Shown one piece after another: positions 50,530 to 60,778 of a stretch of 64,000 nucleotides of DNA (the stretch's first letter is position 1; the number at the start of each line of letters is the position of its first letter). A program made the position numbers and the translations under genes. This stretch comes from Dyella halodurans (lineage in GTDB: Bacteria > Pseudomonadota > Gammaproteobacteria > Xanthomonadales > Rhodanobacteraceae): positions 124,001 to 188,000 of the forward strand of contig NZ_JAPDPF010000007.1 of the NCBI RefSeq assembly GCF_026283925.1, read 5' to 3'. The notes beneath the pieces are model-generated. The model had not been told where the DNA came from and ran no database searches. It saw only the letters and a program-made list of their open reading frames with translations.

Positions 50530-50610
50530 GTCCGTTAAACTTCGGGCTGTTTGCCCTGATGATGATCCGGCCATGTGGCCTGGATCCAGATGATTCCGAA
50601 AGAGGCTGAT

Positions 50611-51042
50611 GTGATCGAGATCCGCCGCAGCGCCCTGGTGCGATATTCGCCAGCCCAGATGTTCGAGCTGGTCAACGAAGTCGAAGCATACCCAAAGCGT
50701 TTCCCCTGGTGTGTCGCCGCCGAGATACTCGAGCGCGGGGACGATGTGTTGGTGGCGCGGCTGGATCTCAAGTACGCCGGCTTTCGGCAGAGCTTTACCA
50801 CGCGCAATACCACGGTGCGTCCGCAGCGACTGCATATGAGCCTGGTCGACGGGCCGTTCCGCAGCCTCGACGGCTTGTGGGAGTTCATCGCGCTAGGCGA
50901 CGCGGGCTGCAAGGTGTCCTTTGCGCTCGACTTCGATTATGCCGGCCGTCTTGGAGGCACTGCGCTCAAGCTGGGCTTCCAGGGACTTGCCGGCCGCATG
51001 GTGGACGACTTTTGCCGCGAGGCTGAGCGCACCTATGGTTGA
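50611..51042 (+). CDS. ratA: RatA/Coq10-family START-domain protein
   Basis: A 143-residue protein. GTG at 50611 gives [20 protein letters not shown], matching the usual family start; an ATG seven codons earlier is possible. Typical motifs are [29 protein letters not shown] and [19 protein letters not shown]. In E. coli RatA was described as inhibiting 70S formation; elsewhere the family is linked to ubiquinone binding (Coq10), so the function here is open. It overlaps ratB by 8 nt. Confidence 0.9.
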   Translation: MIEIRRSALVRYSPAQMFELVNEVEAYPKRFPWCVAAEILERGDDVLVARLDLKYAGFRQSFTTRNTTVRPQRLHMSLVDGPFRSLDGLWEFIALGDAGCKVSFALDFDYAGRLGGTALKLGFQGLAGRMVDDFCREAERTYG

Positions 51043-51316
51043 GCAGATCACGGTCAACGTCGTCTACGCGGAACCGGAACGCCAGTTCGTGCGTCGCCTG
51101 ACCTTGCCGGCGGGCAGCACGGTGATGCAGGCGATCGAGGCTTCAGGCATCGCCCAGGCCGTACCAGGGTTGGTGATCGACCCGGCGCGCCTGGGGATTT
51201 TCTCCCGCAAGGCTGCGCCGGACCATGTGCTGGACGAGGGCGATCGGGTGGAAATCTACCGGCCGCTCACGCTCGATCCGAAGGAAGCGCGCCGGCGCCG
51301 GGCCCACGAGGGCTGA
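51035..51316 (+). CDS. ratB: RatB/UPF0125 (RnfH-like) ubiquitin-fold protein
   Basis: A 93-residue protein starting [20 protein letters not shown]. The family pattern LTLPAGSTVMQAIEASGI, LGIFSRKAAPDHVLDEGDRVEIYRPLTLDPKEARRRRA is complete. It has a beta-grasp fold and always accompanies ratA; function unknown. It overlaps ratA by 8 nt and is convergent with bamE. Confidence 0.92.
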   Translation: MVEQITVNVVYAEPERQFVRRLTLPAGSTVMQAIEASGIAQAVPGLVIDPARLGIFSRKAAPDHVLDEGDRVEIYRPLTLDPKEARRRRAHEG

Positions 51317-51337
51317 TGCGGCGCCGGCAGGGCGACG

Positions 51338-51787
51338 TCAGTTGCCGCCGCCGTCCTTGCCGCTGTCCTTCTTGTCCGACCCGCCACCCGTGCTCTTGTC
51401 ACCGGAGGTTTCATCGACCGGATAGCTGGCGTGGTACTTCTTGGTGTCGTTCACCAGCTTCTGCGCGTCTTCGGCAAAGAAGTCGCCATCGGTGCGGACC
51501 AGGGAGTCGTTATTGAAGGTCAGCGTCAGCGTGCGGATCTTGACCGGGCCGCCACGGTGCTGCTGGGTGGATACGTAGTTCCACTGGTTCTGGCTAAACG
51601 GCGAGTTCACCGACGGGGAACCCATCAACACCAGCACCTGACGCTTGGTCATGCCGGGCTGCAGCTGATCCACGGTTTTCTTGTCGAGCAGGTTGCCCTG
51701 GTACACGTCTGGGGTATAGATAAGACGGCAGCTGGCCAGAGAAAGGGCCAGCATGGCAAAACCCAGCGTGCGAATCAGCTTTTGCAT
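51338..51787 (-). CDS. bamE: Outer membrane assembly lipoprotein BamE
   Basis: A 149-residue lipoprotein. Signal MQKLIRTLGFAMLALSLASC with lipobox LASC (Cys-20). The BamE fold motif YTPDVYQGNLLDKKTVDQLQPGMTKRQVLVLMGSP is followed by FSQNQWNYVSTQQHRGG. The C-terminal 30 residues are a hydrophilic Gly/Ser/Asp/Lys extension (DETSGDKSTGGGSDKKDSGK) longer than in E. coli. It belongs to the Bam complex that folds beta-barrel proteins. It is divergent from fur, as in many gammaproteobacteria. Confidence 0.95.
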   Translation of the reverse strand: MQKLIRTLGFAMLALSLASCRLIYTPDVYQGNLLDKKTVDQLQPGMTKRQVLVLMGSPSVNSPFSQNQWNYVSTQQHRGGPVKIRTLTLTFNNDSLVRTDGDFFAEDAQKLVNDTKKYHASYPVDETSGDKSTGGGSDKKDSGKDGGGN

Positions 51788-51863
51788 GCGTGTTGCGTCC
51801 GGATCGTAAAGGTGTCGGATGATACACTAACGGCCCCGTGGCGCCGTGTGCGTGGAGTTGGCT

Positions 51864-52280
51864 ATGGAACAGGAAACCAAAGAACTGCGCAAAGCCGGCC
51901 TCAAGGTGACGCACCCGCGCATGCGGATCCTGCAGATCTTCGAAGACGAGGAGGCTCACCACCTTACCGCCGAAGACATCTACAAACGCCTGCTGTCCCA
52001 CCAGGAAGACATCGGCCTGGCCACGGTGTACCGCGTGCTGACCCAGTTCGAGGCAGCCGGTATCGTGGTCAAGCACAATTTCGAGGGTGGCCAGGCCGTC
52101 TACGAACTGGATCGCGGCAAACACCATGACCACATGATCGATGTGGACAGCGGAAAAGTGATTGAGTTCGTCAGCGAGGAGATCGAGCGGCTGCAGCACG
52201 AAATTGCGGCACGCCACGGTTACGTCATCGAGGACCACAGCCTGGTGCTCTACGTGCGTCCGAAGCATCGGACCAAGTAA
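51864..52280 (+). CDS. fur: Ferric uptake regulator Fur
   Basis: A 138-residue metalloregulator. It has the winged helix (LRKAGLKVTHPRMRILQIFEDEEAHHLTAEDIYKRLL; GLATVYRVLTQFEAAGIV) and the dimerisation/metal domain (GKHHDHMIDVDSGKVIEF). The CxxC zinc pair of E. coli Fur is replaced by DVDS, as in Pseudomonas/Xanthomonas-type Fur. Iron-loaded Fur represses iron uptake genes. ATG at 51864 is the family start. An intrinsic terminator follows. Confidence 0.97.
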   Translation: MEQETKELRKAGLKVTHPRMRILQIFEDEEAHHLTAEDIYKRLLSHQEDIGLATVYRVLTQFEAAGIVVKHNFEGGQAVYELDRGKHHDHMIDVDSGKVIEFVSEEIERLQHEIAARHGYVIEDHSLVLYVRPKHRTK

Positions 52281-52305
52281 GGCCCGATCAAGGCGTCGCA
52301 ACGAG

Positions 52306-52340
52306 GGTCGGCGACGGGCGCGTTGCCGGCCTTTTTCTTT
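52306..52340 (+). terminator. Intrinsic terminator of fur
   Basis: GGTCGGCGAC (52306-52315) pairs through its full length (with G-U pairs) with GTTGCCGGCC (52322-52331) around GGGCGC, followed by TTTTTCTTT. Confidence 0.85.
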
Positions 52341-52366
52341 GGCGCCGCAGTCAGGCGTTCGCCCAT

Positions 52367-52405
52367 AAAAAAAGCCGCGGGAGGACTCCTGTCCGCCCAA
52401 CGGCT
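52367..52405 (-). terminator. Intrinsic terminator downstream of the sensor kinase gene, or end of a small RNA
   Basis: On the minus strand AGCCG...GGGCGGACAGGAGTCCTCCC...CGGCT folds with an inner GGAC-AGGA-GTCC hairpin and an outer GCCG/CGGC clamp, followed by TTTTTTT (52367-52373). It lies 218 bp past the kinase stop. Confidence 0.8.
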
Positions 52406-52622
52406 GATCCGTTACCGGATGGCTCCATATGAAGGCGAGTTGCTCGCTCAACCTGGCTATGCCACCGATTCCGGCGGAACGGCATCCTGCCGTCCTTCAT
52501 GCCCACCGTCCCCACGGTTGACATGGCTCACCATCTTGCGATGGTGGCTCCCCCACATCGATGAACCGAGACTAACGAACCCTTCACGAAGCGGGTATCA
52601 GAAAATTTCCTATGCCTGTGCT
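52406..52622 (-). ncRNA. Candidate small RNA or structured 3' UTR between the sensor kinase gene and fur
   Basis: This 217-bp stretch has no gene. Read on the minus strand it contains CCACCATC-GCAA-GATGGTG (a GNRA-capped hairpin), CCGT-GGGG-ACGG and several GGA-containing loops, and ends at a strong terminator. That combination is typical of an sRNA or long structured 3' UTR. I cannot name a family, and no clear promoter was pinned down. Confidence 0.35.
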
Positions 52623-54218
52623 CTAAGCCCGTGACAAATCGGCAATATTTGTGTTGCTGCGCAACAAAATACGCAGATGCACGCCCTGCGATTCGGGCCG
52701 CACGCGGAACAGGCCGCCCAGTGAGGTCACCCGGTCACGCATGCCCTGCATGCCCCTGCCACCACGCGGCATGCGCGCTGGCAGGCCAATGCCGTTATCC
52801 CTGATGTCGAGCAGGGCCATCGCCACGCCTTGTCGTTCACCGATACGCAGGCGCAGCTGGAACAGGTCCGCCTGGGCGTGCTTGACCGCGTTGGTGGCGC
52901 TCTCCTGCACCAGGCGATAGATCACCGTGCGGGTGTCGTCGTCGAGCAGGCGCGGGTCCCCGTGCAACTCGGTGTGATAGGCGACGCCAGCGGCGTTGAG
53001 CAAATCGCGGATCGGCCCTTCATCCAGGGCACGCAGCAGGCCGAACTCATCCAGTACGGCGGGGCGCAAGTCGTCCAGCAGCCGGTGCAGGGCGCGTCGC
53101 ATGTGACCCAGGATGGCATTGATCGAGATGCCGATATCGTCCATGCCGGCCTGCGCCAGGCGCGATTGCGCCAGCTTGACGTGGGTCTGGATGGCGGTGA
53201 GGTTTTGGCCGAGCTCGTCGTGCAGCTCCGCGGCCATGTGGCGGCGCTGGTTTTCCTCGGCCTGCAGGTTGCCGCGTGCGGCGTCGCGTAGCTGGCGGGC
53301 GAGATGGTCCAGGCGTCGATTGACCGCCGCCAGATAAACGTTTTGTTCGGCGACACGCTCACTGCTGCGCCGCAACGCATCGGTGGCCGAGCCAAGCATC
53401 AGGGCGCCGGTGCCAGCCACGGCTAGGAACAGCTCGCCGGCGGCGCCAGGGGTACCGTGGCCCGATATGTGATCGACCACGGTCATGCCGAGGCTGGAAA
53501 TCAGCATGGCCAGGCTGGCGCCGCGCCAGCCGTGCCGGAAGGCGAAGAACAGCACGGGTGCCAGCGACAGAACCCGGGCGAACTGGGGCTGCGGCGCACC
53601 GTGCGAGGACAACACCATCAGGATCGCCAACGACGGCAGCAGCACCAGCAGGCCGTCCATCAGCAGGCTGCCCAGGGCGCGTTTGCGCAGTCGCGCCCGC
53701 AGCAGCATGACCAGCAACGGCACGACCAGCAGCACGCCCACATAGTTGCCCAGCAGATCCTGGCCCATGGCCTGGACCAGCAGGTCCGAGGTGGGACTGG
53801 CGTGAACGAGGGCGAGCAGGACGGCGTCGGTAGCGGTGGTGGCCGCTACGGTGAACGCCGCCGAGAGCAGCAGGCGGGCAACGTCTTCCGGGTCGCGCAG
53901 GCTGGCGTGGAGATTGGCTCGCCGCATCAGCGACAGGCAGATCGTTACCACGATGGGTTCGGGAAACTCGCCCAAAAAGAAGCCCAGCCAGCCCAGGGGC
54001 AGGCCATTGGCGATGGCAATCAAGCCGGTAGCTGCGAACTCCGCGCCCAGCAGCCACGGCCACATGCGCATGGGCGCCAGCAACAGCGCACCGAAACGCA
54101 GGCCGTAAGGCAGCATCCAGTAGGGCTGTTCGGTCGGCCATAGCAGGAGCCAGAGCAGGAAATACGCCAGCCCGAGCATGAGGGTGGAACCGGGAATCGA
54201 TAATGATTTCGATGGCAT
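52623..54218 (-). CDS. MASE1-domain sensor histidine kinase (NarL/UhpB class)
   Basis: A 531-residue membrane kinase. The N-terminal half (about 1-290) has around eight hydrophobic helices of MASE1 type (LMLGLAYFLLWLLLWP; YGLRFGALLLAPMRMWPWLLGAE). A short coiled coil leads to the HisKA_3 box AAELHDELGQNLTAIQTH (phosphorylated His), then a HATPase_c domain with N-box NAVKHAQ, DNGIGLP and GRGMQGMRDR. The stimulus is unknown. It is divergent from a LuxR-type regulator 83 bp away, its probable partner. Confidence 0.92.
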   Translation of the reverse strand: MPSKSLSIPGSTLMLGLAYFLLWLLLWPTEQPYWMLPYGLRFGALLLAPMRMWPWLLGAEFAATGLIAIANGLPLGWLGFFLGEFPEPIVVTICLSLMRRANLHASLRDPEDVARLLLSAAFTVAATTATDAVLLALVHASPTSDLLVQAMGQDLLGNYVGVLLVVPLLVMLLRARLRKRALGSLLMDGLLVLLPSLAILMVLSSHGAPQPQFARVLSLAPVLFFAFRHGWRGASLAMLISSLGMTVVDHISGHGTPGAAGELFLAVAGTGALMLGSATDALRRSSERVAEQNVYLAAVNRRLDHLARQLRDAARGNLQAEENQRRHMAAELHDELGQNLTAIQTHVKLAQSRLAQAGMDDIGISINAILGHMRRALHRLLDDLRPAVLDEFGLLRALDEGPIRDLLNAAGVAYHTELHGDPRLLDDDTRTVIYRLVQESATNAVKHAQADLFQLRLRIGERQGVAMALLDIRDNGIGLPARMPRGGRGMQGMRDRVTSLGGLFRVRPESQGVHLRILLRSNTNIADLSRA

Positions 54219-54300
54219 GCGCGGGATGTTACATGGCGCCCGGCGGCTGATACGCGCCGGGGTATAGGCGGCCATCACCGAGGCTGCTATACATGCGGTC

Positions 54301-54936
54301 ATGTACAGCATTGTCCTGGTCGATGACCACGCCATCGTCCGCGAGGGGTTCAAGCGGCTGATCGAATTGGAACCGGATCTTGAGGTGGTGGCGGAGTGCC
54401 GCTGCGCCGATGATGCGGTGGAAGCGGTTGGCTTGCGGCGGCCTGATCTCGTGGCGCTCGATCTCTCACTGCCCGACGGCAGCGGGCTGCCGTTGATCGA
54501 GCACTTGCGCAGCGTCGCCGCGGACACGCGCATCGTGGTGCTGAGCATGCATGACGGTGAGCCTTACGTATCAGAGGCGCTGCGTCGCGGTGCGAGCGGC
54601 TACGTGACCAAGGGCGTGGCGCCGGAGGAACTGGTGGCCGGCCTGCGCGCCGTGATGCAGGGCGAATGCTTCCTCAGCTCCGATCTGCGCCGCCGTCGCG
54701 CCGAGCGACCGAGCGAGGGACTCGATCCGATTCATCGCCTGACCGCGCGCGAGCGCGAAGTGTTCCTGCTGCTGGCGGCCGGCCGAGCGCCCAAGCAGGT
54801 GGCTGGCGAACTCGGCATTGGCCAGAAGACGGTCTACATCCACCGCGCCAGCCTGATGGGCAAGCTGGGGGCGGGTTCGGAACTGGATCTGTACCGCATG
54901 GCGACTGAGCGGGGCATGTTGCCGCGGCGTGCCTAA
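54301..54936 (+). CDS. LuxR/NarL-family response regulator
   Basis: A 211-residue two-domain regulator. The receiver (D8-D9, phospho-acceptor D54 in LVALDLSLPDGSG, VTKGVAPEEL) is followed by a LuxR helix-turn-helix (LTAREREVFLLLAAGRAPKQVAGELGIGQKTVYIHRASLMGKLG). Overall closest in style to UhpA. It pairs with the divergent MASE1 kinase. Targets are not deducible. The repeat unit at 54940 starts four bases after its stop. Confidence 0.93.
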   Translation: MYSIVLVDDHAIVREGFKRLIELEPDLEVVAECRCADDAVEAVGLRRPDLVALDLSLPDGSGLPLIEHLRSVAADTRIVVLSMHDGEPYVSEALRRGASGYVTKGVAPEELVAGLRAVMQGECFLSSDLRRRRAERPSEGLDPIHRLTAREREVFLLLAAGRAPKQVAGELGIGQKTVYIHRASLMGKLGAGSELDLYRMATERGMLPRRA

Positions 54937-54939
54937 TGC

Positions 54940-55096
54940 CTTCCTCTCCCCACTGGGGAGAGGATTGAGGTGAGCCCCGAAAAGGGGGTAAAGGGCGGGT
55001 GCTCGCGATTCGGCATCTACTAGAGCCCGCTTCGAACCAGGTTTTGTCGCGAGATTGGCCCCTCACCCCAGCCCTCTCCCCGCAGGGGAGAGGGAG
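54940..55096. repeat. Convergent-junction repeat, copy B (about 157 bp)
   Basis: Same architecture as 39006-39162: CCTCTCCCC-AC-TGGGGAGAGG at the left, AAAGGGGGTAAAGGG and GGGTGCTCGCG in the middle, and CCCCTCACCCCAGCCCTCTCCCC with GGGGAGAGGG at the right. It lies between the convergent response regulator and recN genes. Confidence 0.8.
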
Positions 55097-55104
55097 CACA
55101 AGCC

Positions 55105-56775
55105 CTAGGCCTGCGCCCGATCCAGCATCTGCTTGGCGTGCGCGCGCGTCTCACGGGTGATCTCCACGCCGCCCAGCATGCGTGCCAGCTCGTCGCGACG
55201 CCCGCCGGCATCCAGCTTCTCGATTTGCGTGCGGGTGGACTCGCCGTCGCTGGCCTTGCTGACGCGCAGATGCGCATGGCCTTGCGCGGCAACCTGCGGC
55301 AAATGGGTGACGCACAGTACCTGGCGTTGCCCGCCCAGGGCGCGCAGTTTCTGGCCGACGACTTCGGCGACGGCGCCGCCAATGCCGGTATCGACCTCGT
55401 CGAACACCATGGTGCCGACCGTGTCCTTGCCCAGCGTCGCCACTTCGATGGCCAGGCTGATGCGCGCCAGTTCGCCGCCCGACGCGACCTTGCGCAGTGG
55501 ACGCGGCGGCTGGCCGGGGTTGGCGCTGACCAGGAGTTCGCAACGCTCGCGGCCCTGGGCATCGGGCTCATGCTCGTTCGATCCCTCCAGCTCGACCACG
55601 AGACGGCCGCCGCTCATGCCAAGCTCGGCCATCAGCACGCTCACTTCGCTGCCTAGCCGCGTCGCGGCATCGCGGCGCGATGCGCTGAGCCTGGAGGCGC
55701 TGGCGTCGTAGTCCTGCTGCAGCTGCTGGCGCCGGGCGGCAAGCTGCTCGAGCGCATCGCCGGCACCTTCCAGCTCCGTGAGCTCGGCCCGCAGCGACGA
55801 CGCCTTGTCGTGCAATTCGACCACCGGCACGCGATGGCGCCGGGAAAGTTCGTGCAGCTTGGTGAGATGGGTGTCGACATCGGCGTAGCGCTCGGGGTCG
55901 AGGTCGACGTCCTGCGCATAACGCCCCAGCGCGTCGGCAGCTTCAGTGAGCTGGATCGAGGCGTTGTCCAGCAGCTCCAGCACCGGCGCCAATTTGTCGT
56001 CCAGGGCCGCCAGCTTGCCCAGTTCCATATGGGCCCGGCTCAACGCGCGACGCAAGGCAAACTCGCTGTCGCCATCGAGCAGCTCGACCACCCCGCTGGC
56101 GCCTTCGGCAAGGCGCCCGGCGTTGGCCAGCCGTTTGTGGCTGGCCTCCAGTTCGCTCAGTTCAGCGGCGGGCAGCGCCCATTTCTCAAGCTCACCCAAC
56201 TCATGACTCAGGAGTTCGATGCGCTGTTCGCGATCGTCGCCACCGCTGAGCTTGCGGATGCGGGCACCCAGGTCGCGCCACTGCTGGGCCAGTTCGCGGA
56301 TCTGCCCGACCAGCGTTTCGTTGCCGGCATAAGCGTCAAGCAGCTCCAGCTGATGGGCGCGCGACAGCAGGGCCTGATGCTCGTGCTGACCATGGATCTC
56401 GACCAGCAGGGTGGCCAGCTCGCCCAGCTGGCTGGCGTTGGCAGGACGGCCATTGATCCAGGCGCGCGAGCTGCCCTCGGCGCGGATGACCCGGCGCAGC
56501 TGGCAGGTGTCATCCTCGTCTAGTTCCTCGTTCTTTAGCCATGCGCGCGCTTCGGGCAGGTCATCGAGGCTGAACTCGGCGGTGAGCTCGGCCCGATCAC
56601 TGCCGGCGCGCACCATCCCGCTGTCGGCGCGGGCGCCAGCCAGCAGCATCAATGCGTCGACCAGCAGGGATTTACCGGCACCCGTCTCGCCACTGACGAC
56701 GGTAAGGCCCGGGCCGAAGGCGATCTCGGCTTCTTCAACGACGGCAAAATGGCGGACGTAGAGCGAAGTAAGCAT
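55105..56775 (-). CDS. recN: DNA repair protein RecN
   Basis: A 556-residue SMC-like ATPase. N-terminal MLTSLYVRHFAVVEEAEIAF and Walker A SGETGAGKSLLVDAL (about 29-36), a long coiled coil (about 150-360) and the C-terminal ABC part with LRKVASGGELARISLAIEV (signature) and MVFDEVDTGIGGAVAEVVG (Walker B) are all intact. RecN acts early in RecA-dependent double-strand break repair. I see no clear LexA box in the 120-bp divergent region shared with hrcA. Confidence 0.96.
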   Translation of the reverse strand: MLTSLYVRHFAVVEEAEIAFGPGLTVVSGETGAGKSLLVDALMLLAGARADSGMVRAGSDRAELTAEFSLDDLPEARAWLKNEELDEDDTCQLRRVIRAEGSSRAWINGRPANASQLGELATLLVEIHGQHEHQALLSRAHQLELLDAYAGNETLVGQIRELAQQWRDLGARIRKLSGGDDREQRIELLSHELGELEKWALPAAELSELEASHKRLANAGRLAEGASGVVELLDGDSEFALRRALSRAHMELGKLAALDDKLAPVLELLDNASIQLTEAADALGRYAQDVDLDPERYADVDTHLTKLHELSRRHRVPVVELHDKASSLRAELTELEGAGDALEQLAARRQQLQQDYDASASRLSASRRDAATRLGSEVSVLMAELGMSGGRLVVELEGSNEHEPDAQGRERCELLVSANPGQPPRPLRKVASGGELARISLAIEVATLGKDTVGTMVFDEVDTGIGGAVAEVVGQKLRALGGQRQVLCVTHLPQVAAQGHAHLRVSKASDGESTRTQIEKLDAGGRRDELARMLGGVEITRETRAHAKQMLDRAQA

Positions 56776-56839
56776 GGGCGAGGGTATGGTGAAGTCGGTG
56801 GATTGTAGCGGTTGGTTGGACCGGTTAACCGTGTCCGGG

Positions 56840-56868
56840 CTTGCGCGCAGGCGCGAGAGACCTTATTT
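56840..56868 (+). promoter_or_regulatory. Candidate sigma32 promoter of hrcA-grpE-dnaK-dnaJ
   Basis: CTTGCGC (56840-56846), 14-bp spacer, CCTTATTT (56861-56868) matches CTTG and most of the CCCCATnT half of heat-shock promoters, 27 bp before hrcA. No CIRCE inverted repeat was seen here. Confidence 0.4.
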
Positions 56869-56895
56869 GTTCTCTATCTCACGGATTGCTACAGC

Positions 56896-57957
56896 ATGCC
56901 TCTTTCCTTCGGCCACGAACTCGATGCCCGCGCGCGACGCCTGCTGCGCACATTGATTGCCCAGTATCTGGCCGACGGCGAGCCGGTGGGCTCGCGCACG
57001 CTGTCGCGCTCATCCGGATTGGACGTGAGTCCGGCCACCATCCGCAACATCATGGCCGATCTGGAAGAGGCCGGCCTGGTCGCCTCGCCGCATACGTCAG
57101 CGGGTCGCATACCCACACCTCGCGGCCTGCGCCTGTTCGTGGACAGCCTCATCGAGTTGCATCCGCTGCCGCTTGACGAGATGGCCCGGCTGCGCCGGGA
57201 GTTGCCCCCGGGGCCCACTACGACGCGCGACCTGCTGGGCAACGTGTCCTCGCTGCTGTCGGCGATGACGCATTTTGCGGGTGTGGTCACGGTGCCGCGG
57301 CAGGTTGATTTTCCACTGCGCCACATCGACTTTGTGCCGCTGCCGGACAGTCGCGTGCTGGTGATCCTGGTGTTTTCGGACAACCAGGTGCAGAACCGCA
57401 TCGTGCAACTGGCCAAGCCCCTCGACGGCCGCGAACTGGAGCAGGCCGCCAACTACCTCAACAGCCAGTTCGCCGGCCTGCGCCTGGACGATATCCGCGC
57501 TCATTTGCTGCGCGAGCTGCGTGAGACCAGCGGGGAGCTCAACCAGTTGCTGTCTAGTGCCGTGGAGCTGGCGGCGGCTTCGTTTGCGCCACAGACCGAG
57601 AGCGACGACGTCCTGGTCAGTGGCCAGACCAACCTCATGGGCTATTCCGAGCTGGCCAACCTGGAGCGCCTGCGCGAGTTGTTCGAGGCGTTCCAGAAGA
57701 AGAATGAGCTGCTGCAGCTGATGGAGGTCTGCGCCAAGGCACCCGGCGTACGGCTTTTCATCGGCGAGGAATCGGGTTTCGCCGCGCTGGATGGCTGCAG
57801 CGTGGTGACGGCCAGTTACGGCGCGCAGGGGCGCGTGCTGGGGGCGGTCGGCGTCATTGGGCCCACCCGGATGGCCTACGAGCGGGTGATCCCGGTGGTC
57901 CAGGCGACGGCCGGTTTGCTCAGCGACGCCTTGAATCGCGCCGCCACGACCCTATAA
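56896..57957 (+). CDS. hrcA: Heat-inducible transcription repressor HrcA
   Basis: A 353-residue repressor. Start MPLSFGHELDARARRLLRTL. The N-terminal winged helix (SSGLDVSPATIRNIMADLEEAGLVASPHTSAGRIPT) and the long GAF-like domain ending SYGAQGRVLGAVGVIGPTRMAYERVIPVV are typical. HrcA represses chaperone genes through CIRCE elements, which are not visible at this operon; its targets here may be elsewhere (for example groESL). First gene of the heat-shock operon. Confidence 0.96.
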   Translation: MPLSFGHELDARARRLLRTLIAQYLADGEPVGSRTLSRSSGLDVSPATIRNIMADLEEAGLVASPHTSAGRIPTPRGLRLFVDSLIELHPLPLDEMARLRRELPPGPTTTRDLLGNVSSLLSAMTHFAGVVTVPRQVDFPLRHIDFVPLPDSRVLVILVFSDNQVQNRIVQLAKPLDGRELEQAANYLNSQFAGLRLDDIRAHLLRELRETSGELNQLLSSAVELAAASFAPQTESDDVLVSGQTNLMGYSELANLERLRELFEAFQKKNELLQLMEVCAKAPGVRLFIGEESGFAALDGCSVVTASYGAQGRVLGAVGVIGPTRMAYERVIPVVQATAGLLSDALNRAATTL

Positions 57958-58045
57958 CGCGCCCGGGAGGCGGGATTTACCCGCAGTATTGATTGACGGC
58001 TGGCGCCCTGGGGGCACCGGCCACGGATAAGGCTTGGAGTTATTC

Positions 58046-58564
58046 ATGCAGAGCAACGATCCACAGGCACCGAACGAGGCACAGGGCGAGTCGCCCCAGG
58101 CCGAACTGGAGGCACTCAAGGCGCGCATCGCCGAGCTCGAGGCCAGCAATGTCGAGCTGCGCGATACCGTGCTGCGCGAAAAGGCCGAGATTGAGAACCA
58201 GCGCCGCCGCCTGCAGCGTGATGTGGAGCAAGCCCGCCGCTTCGCCAATGAGAAGCTGTTGAACGAGCTGCTGCCGGTCTACGACGGCCTCGAGCGTGGC
58301 CTGGAAGTGGAGGGCGGCGACGTCGCCACGGTGCGCGAGGGCATCTCGCTCACGCTGAAGTCGCTGCTGAAGATTGCCGAGAACAATGGCCTGGTCCAGG
58401 TCGATCCGCTGGGCCAGCCGCTGGATCCGGAAAAGCATCACGCCGTCAGCATCGTCGATGCCCCGGGGGCTGCTCCCAATACCGTGGTGAACGTGCTGCA
58501 GAAGGGCTATGTGTTGAACGATCGACTGCTGCGCCCGGCGCTGGTGGCGGTCGCGAAGGATTGA
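58046..58564 (+). CDS. grpE: Nucleotide exchange factor GrpE
   Basis: A 172-residue protein starting [20 protein letters not shown] with GGAG upstream. It has the long N-terminal helix ([40 protein letters not shown]) and the C-terminal beta domain ([45 protein letters not shown]). It releases ADP from DnaK. It lies 88 bp after hrcA and 157 bp before dnaK. Confidence 0.96.
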   Translation: MQSNDPQAPNEAQGESPQAELEALKARIAELEASNVELRDTVLREKAEIENQRRRLQRDVEQARRFANEKLLNELLPVYDGLERGLEVEGGDVATVREGISLTLKSLLKIAENNGLVQVDPLGQPLDPEKHHAVSIVDAPGAAPNTVVNVLQKGYVLNDRLLRPALVAVAKD

Positions 58565-58721
58565 CGCCTTGCCGGGGGCGAGGACGCCTGAACCGCGTCC
58601 CCCTTCGGGCCTGGGCAGAAGCATCGGAGGTCTTGCCGGCATTGAGATGCCAGGCGTCGGGCCCCATCTGGAAACCAGTTGCGGCCGAGGGGTCGCTATA
58701 AAGCATTCGGGAGTAGACAAC

Positions 58722-60650
<1,929 letters not shown>

Positions 60651-60680
60651 GATGTCCCGGTCGGCGCTGCCGATCCAACG

Positions 60681-60720
60681 CAGCCCGCGCCCGGGACTCG
60701 ACCCAGGCGCGGGCTGTTTG
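60681..60720 (+). terminator. Stem-loop between dnaK and dnaJ (attenuator-like)
   Basis: CAGCCCGCGCC (60681-60691) pairs perfectly with GGCGCGGGCTG (60706-60716), followed by TTTGCTG. The short T-run suggests partial termination, which would lower dnaJ relative to dnaK. A second imperfect palindrome (ACATGGATCG/CGATTCATGT) follows at 60729-60750. Confidence 0.6.
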
Positions 60721-60778
60721 CTGAAGAGACATGGATCGCGCGATTCATGTAAGAGAGCGGTCCATGTCGGATGCAACA

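Noticed and set aside
56776-56895. CIRCE element or LexA box between recN and hrcA
   Set aside because: No TTAGCACTC-N9-GAGTGCTAA-like repeat and no convincing LexA palindrome could be seen; only a tentative sigma32-like promoter was kept.
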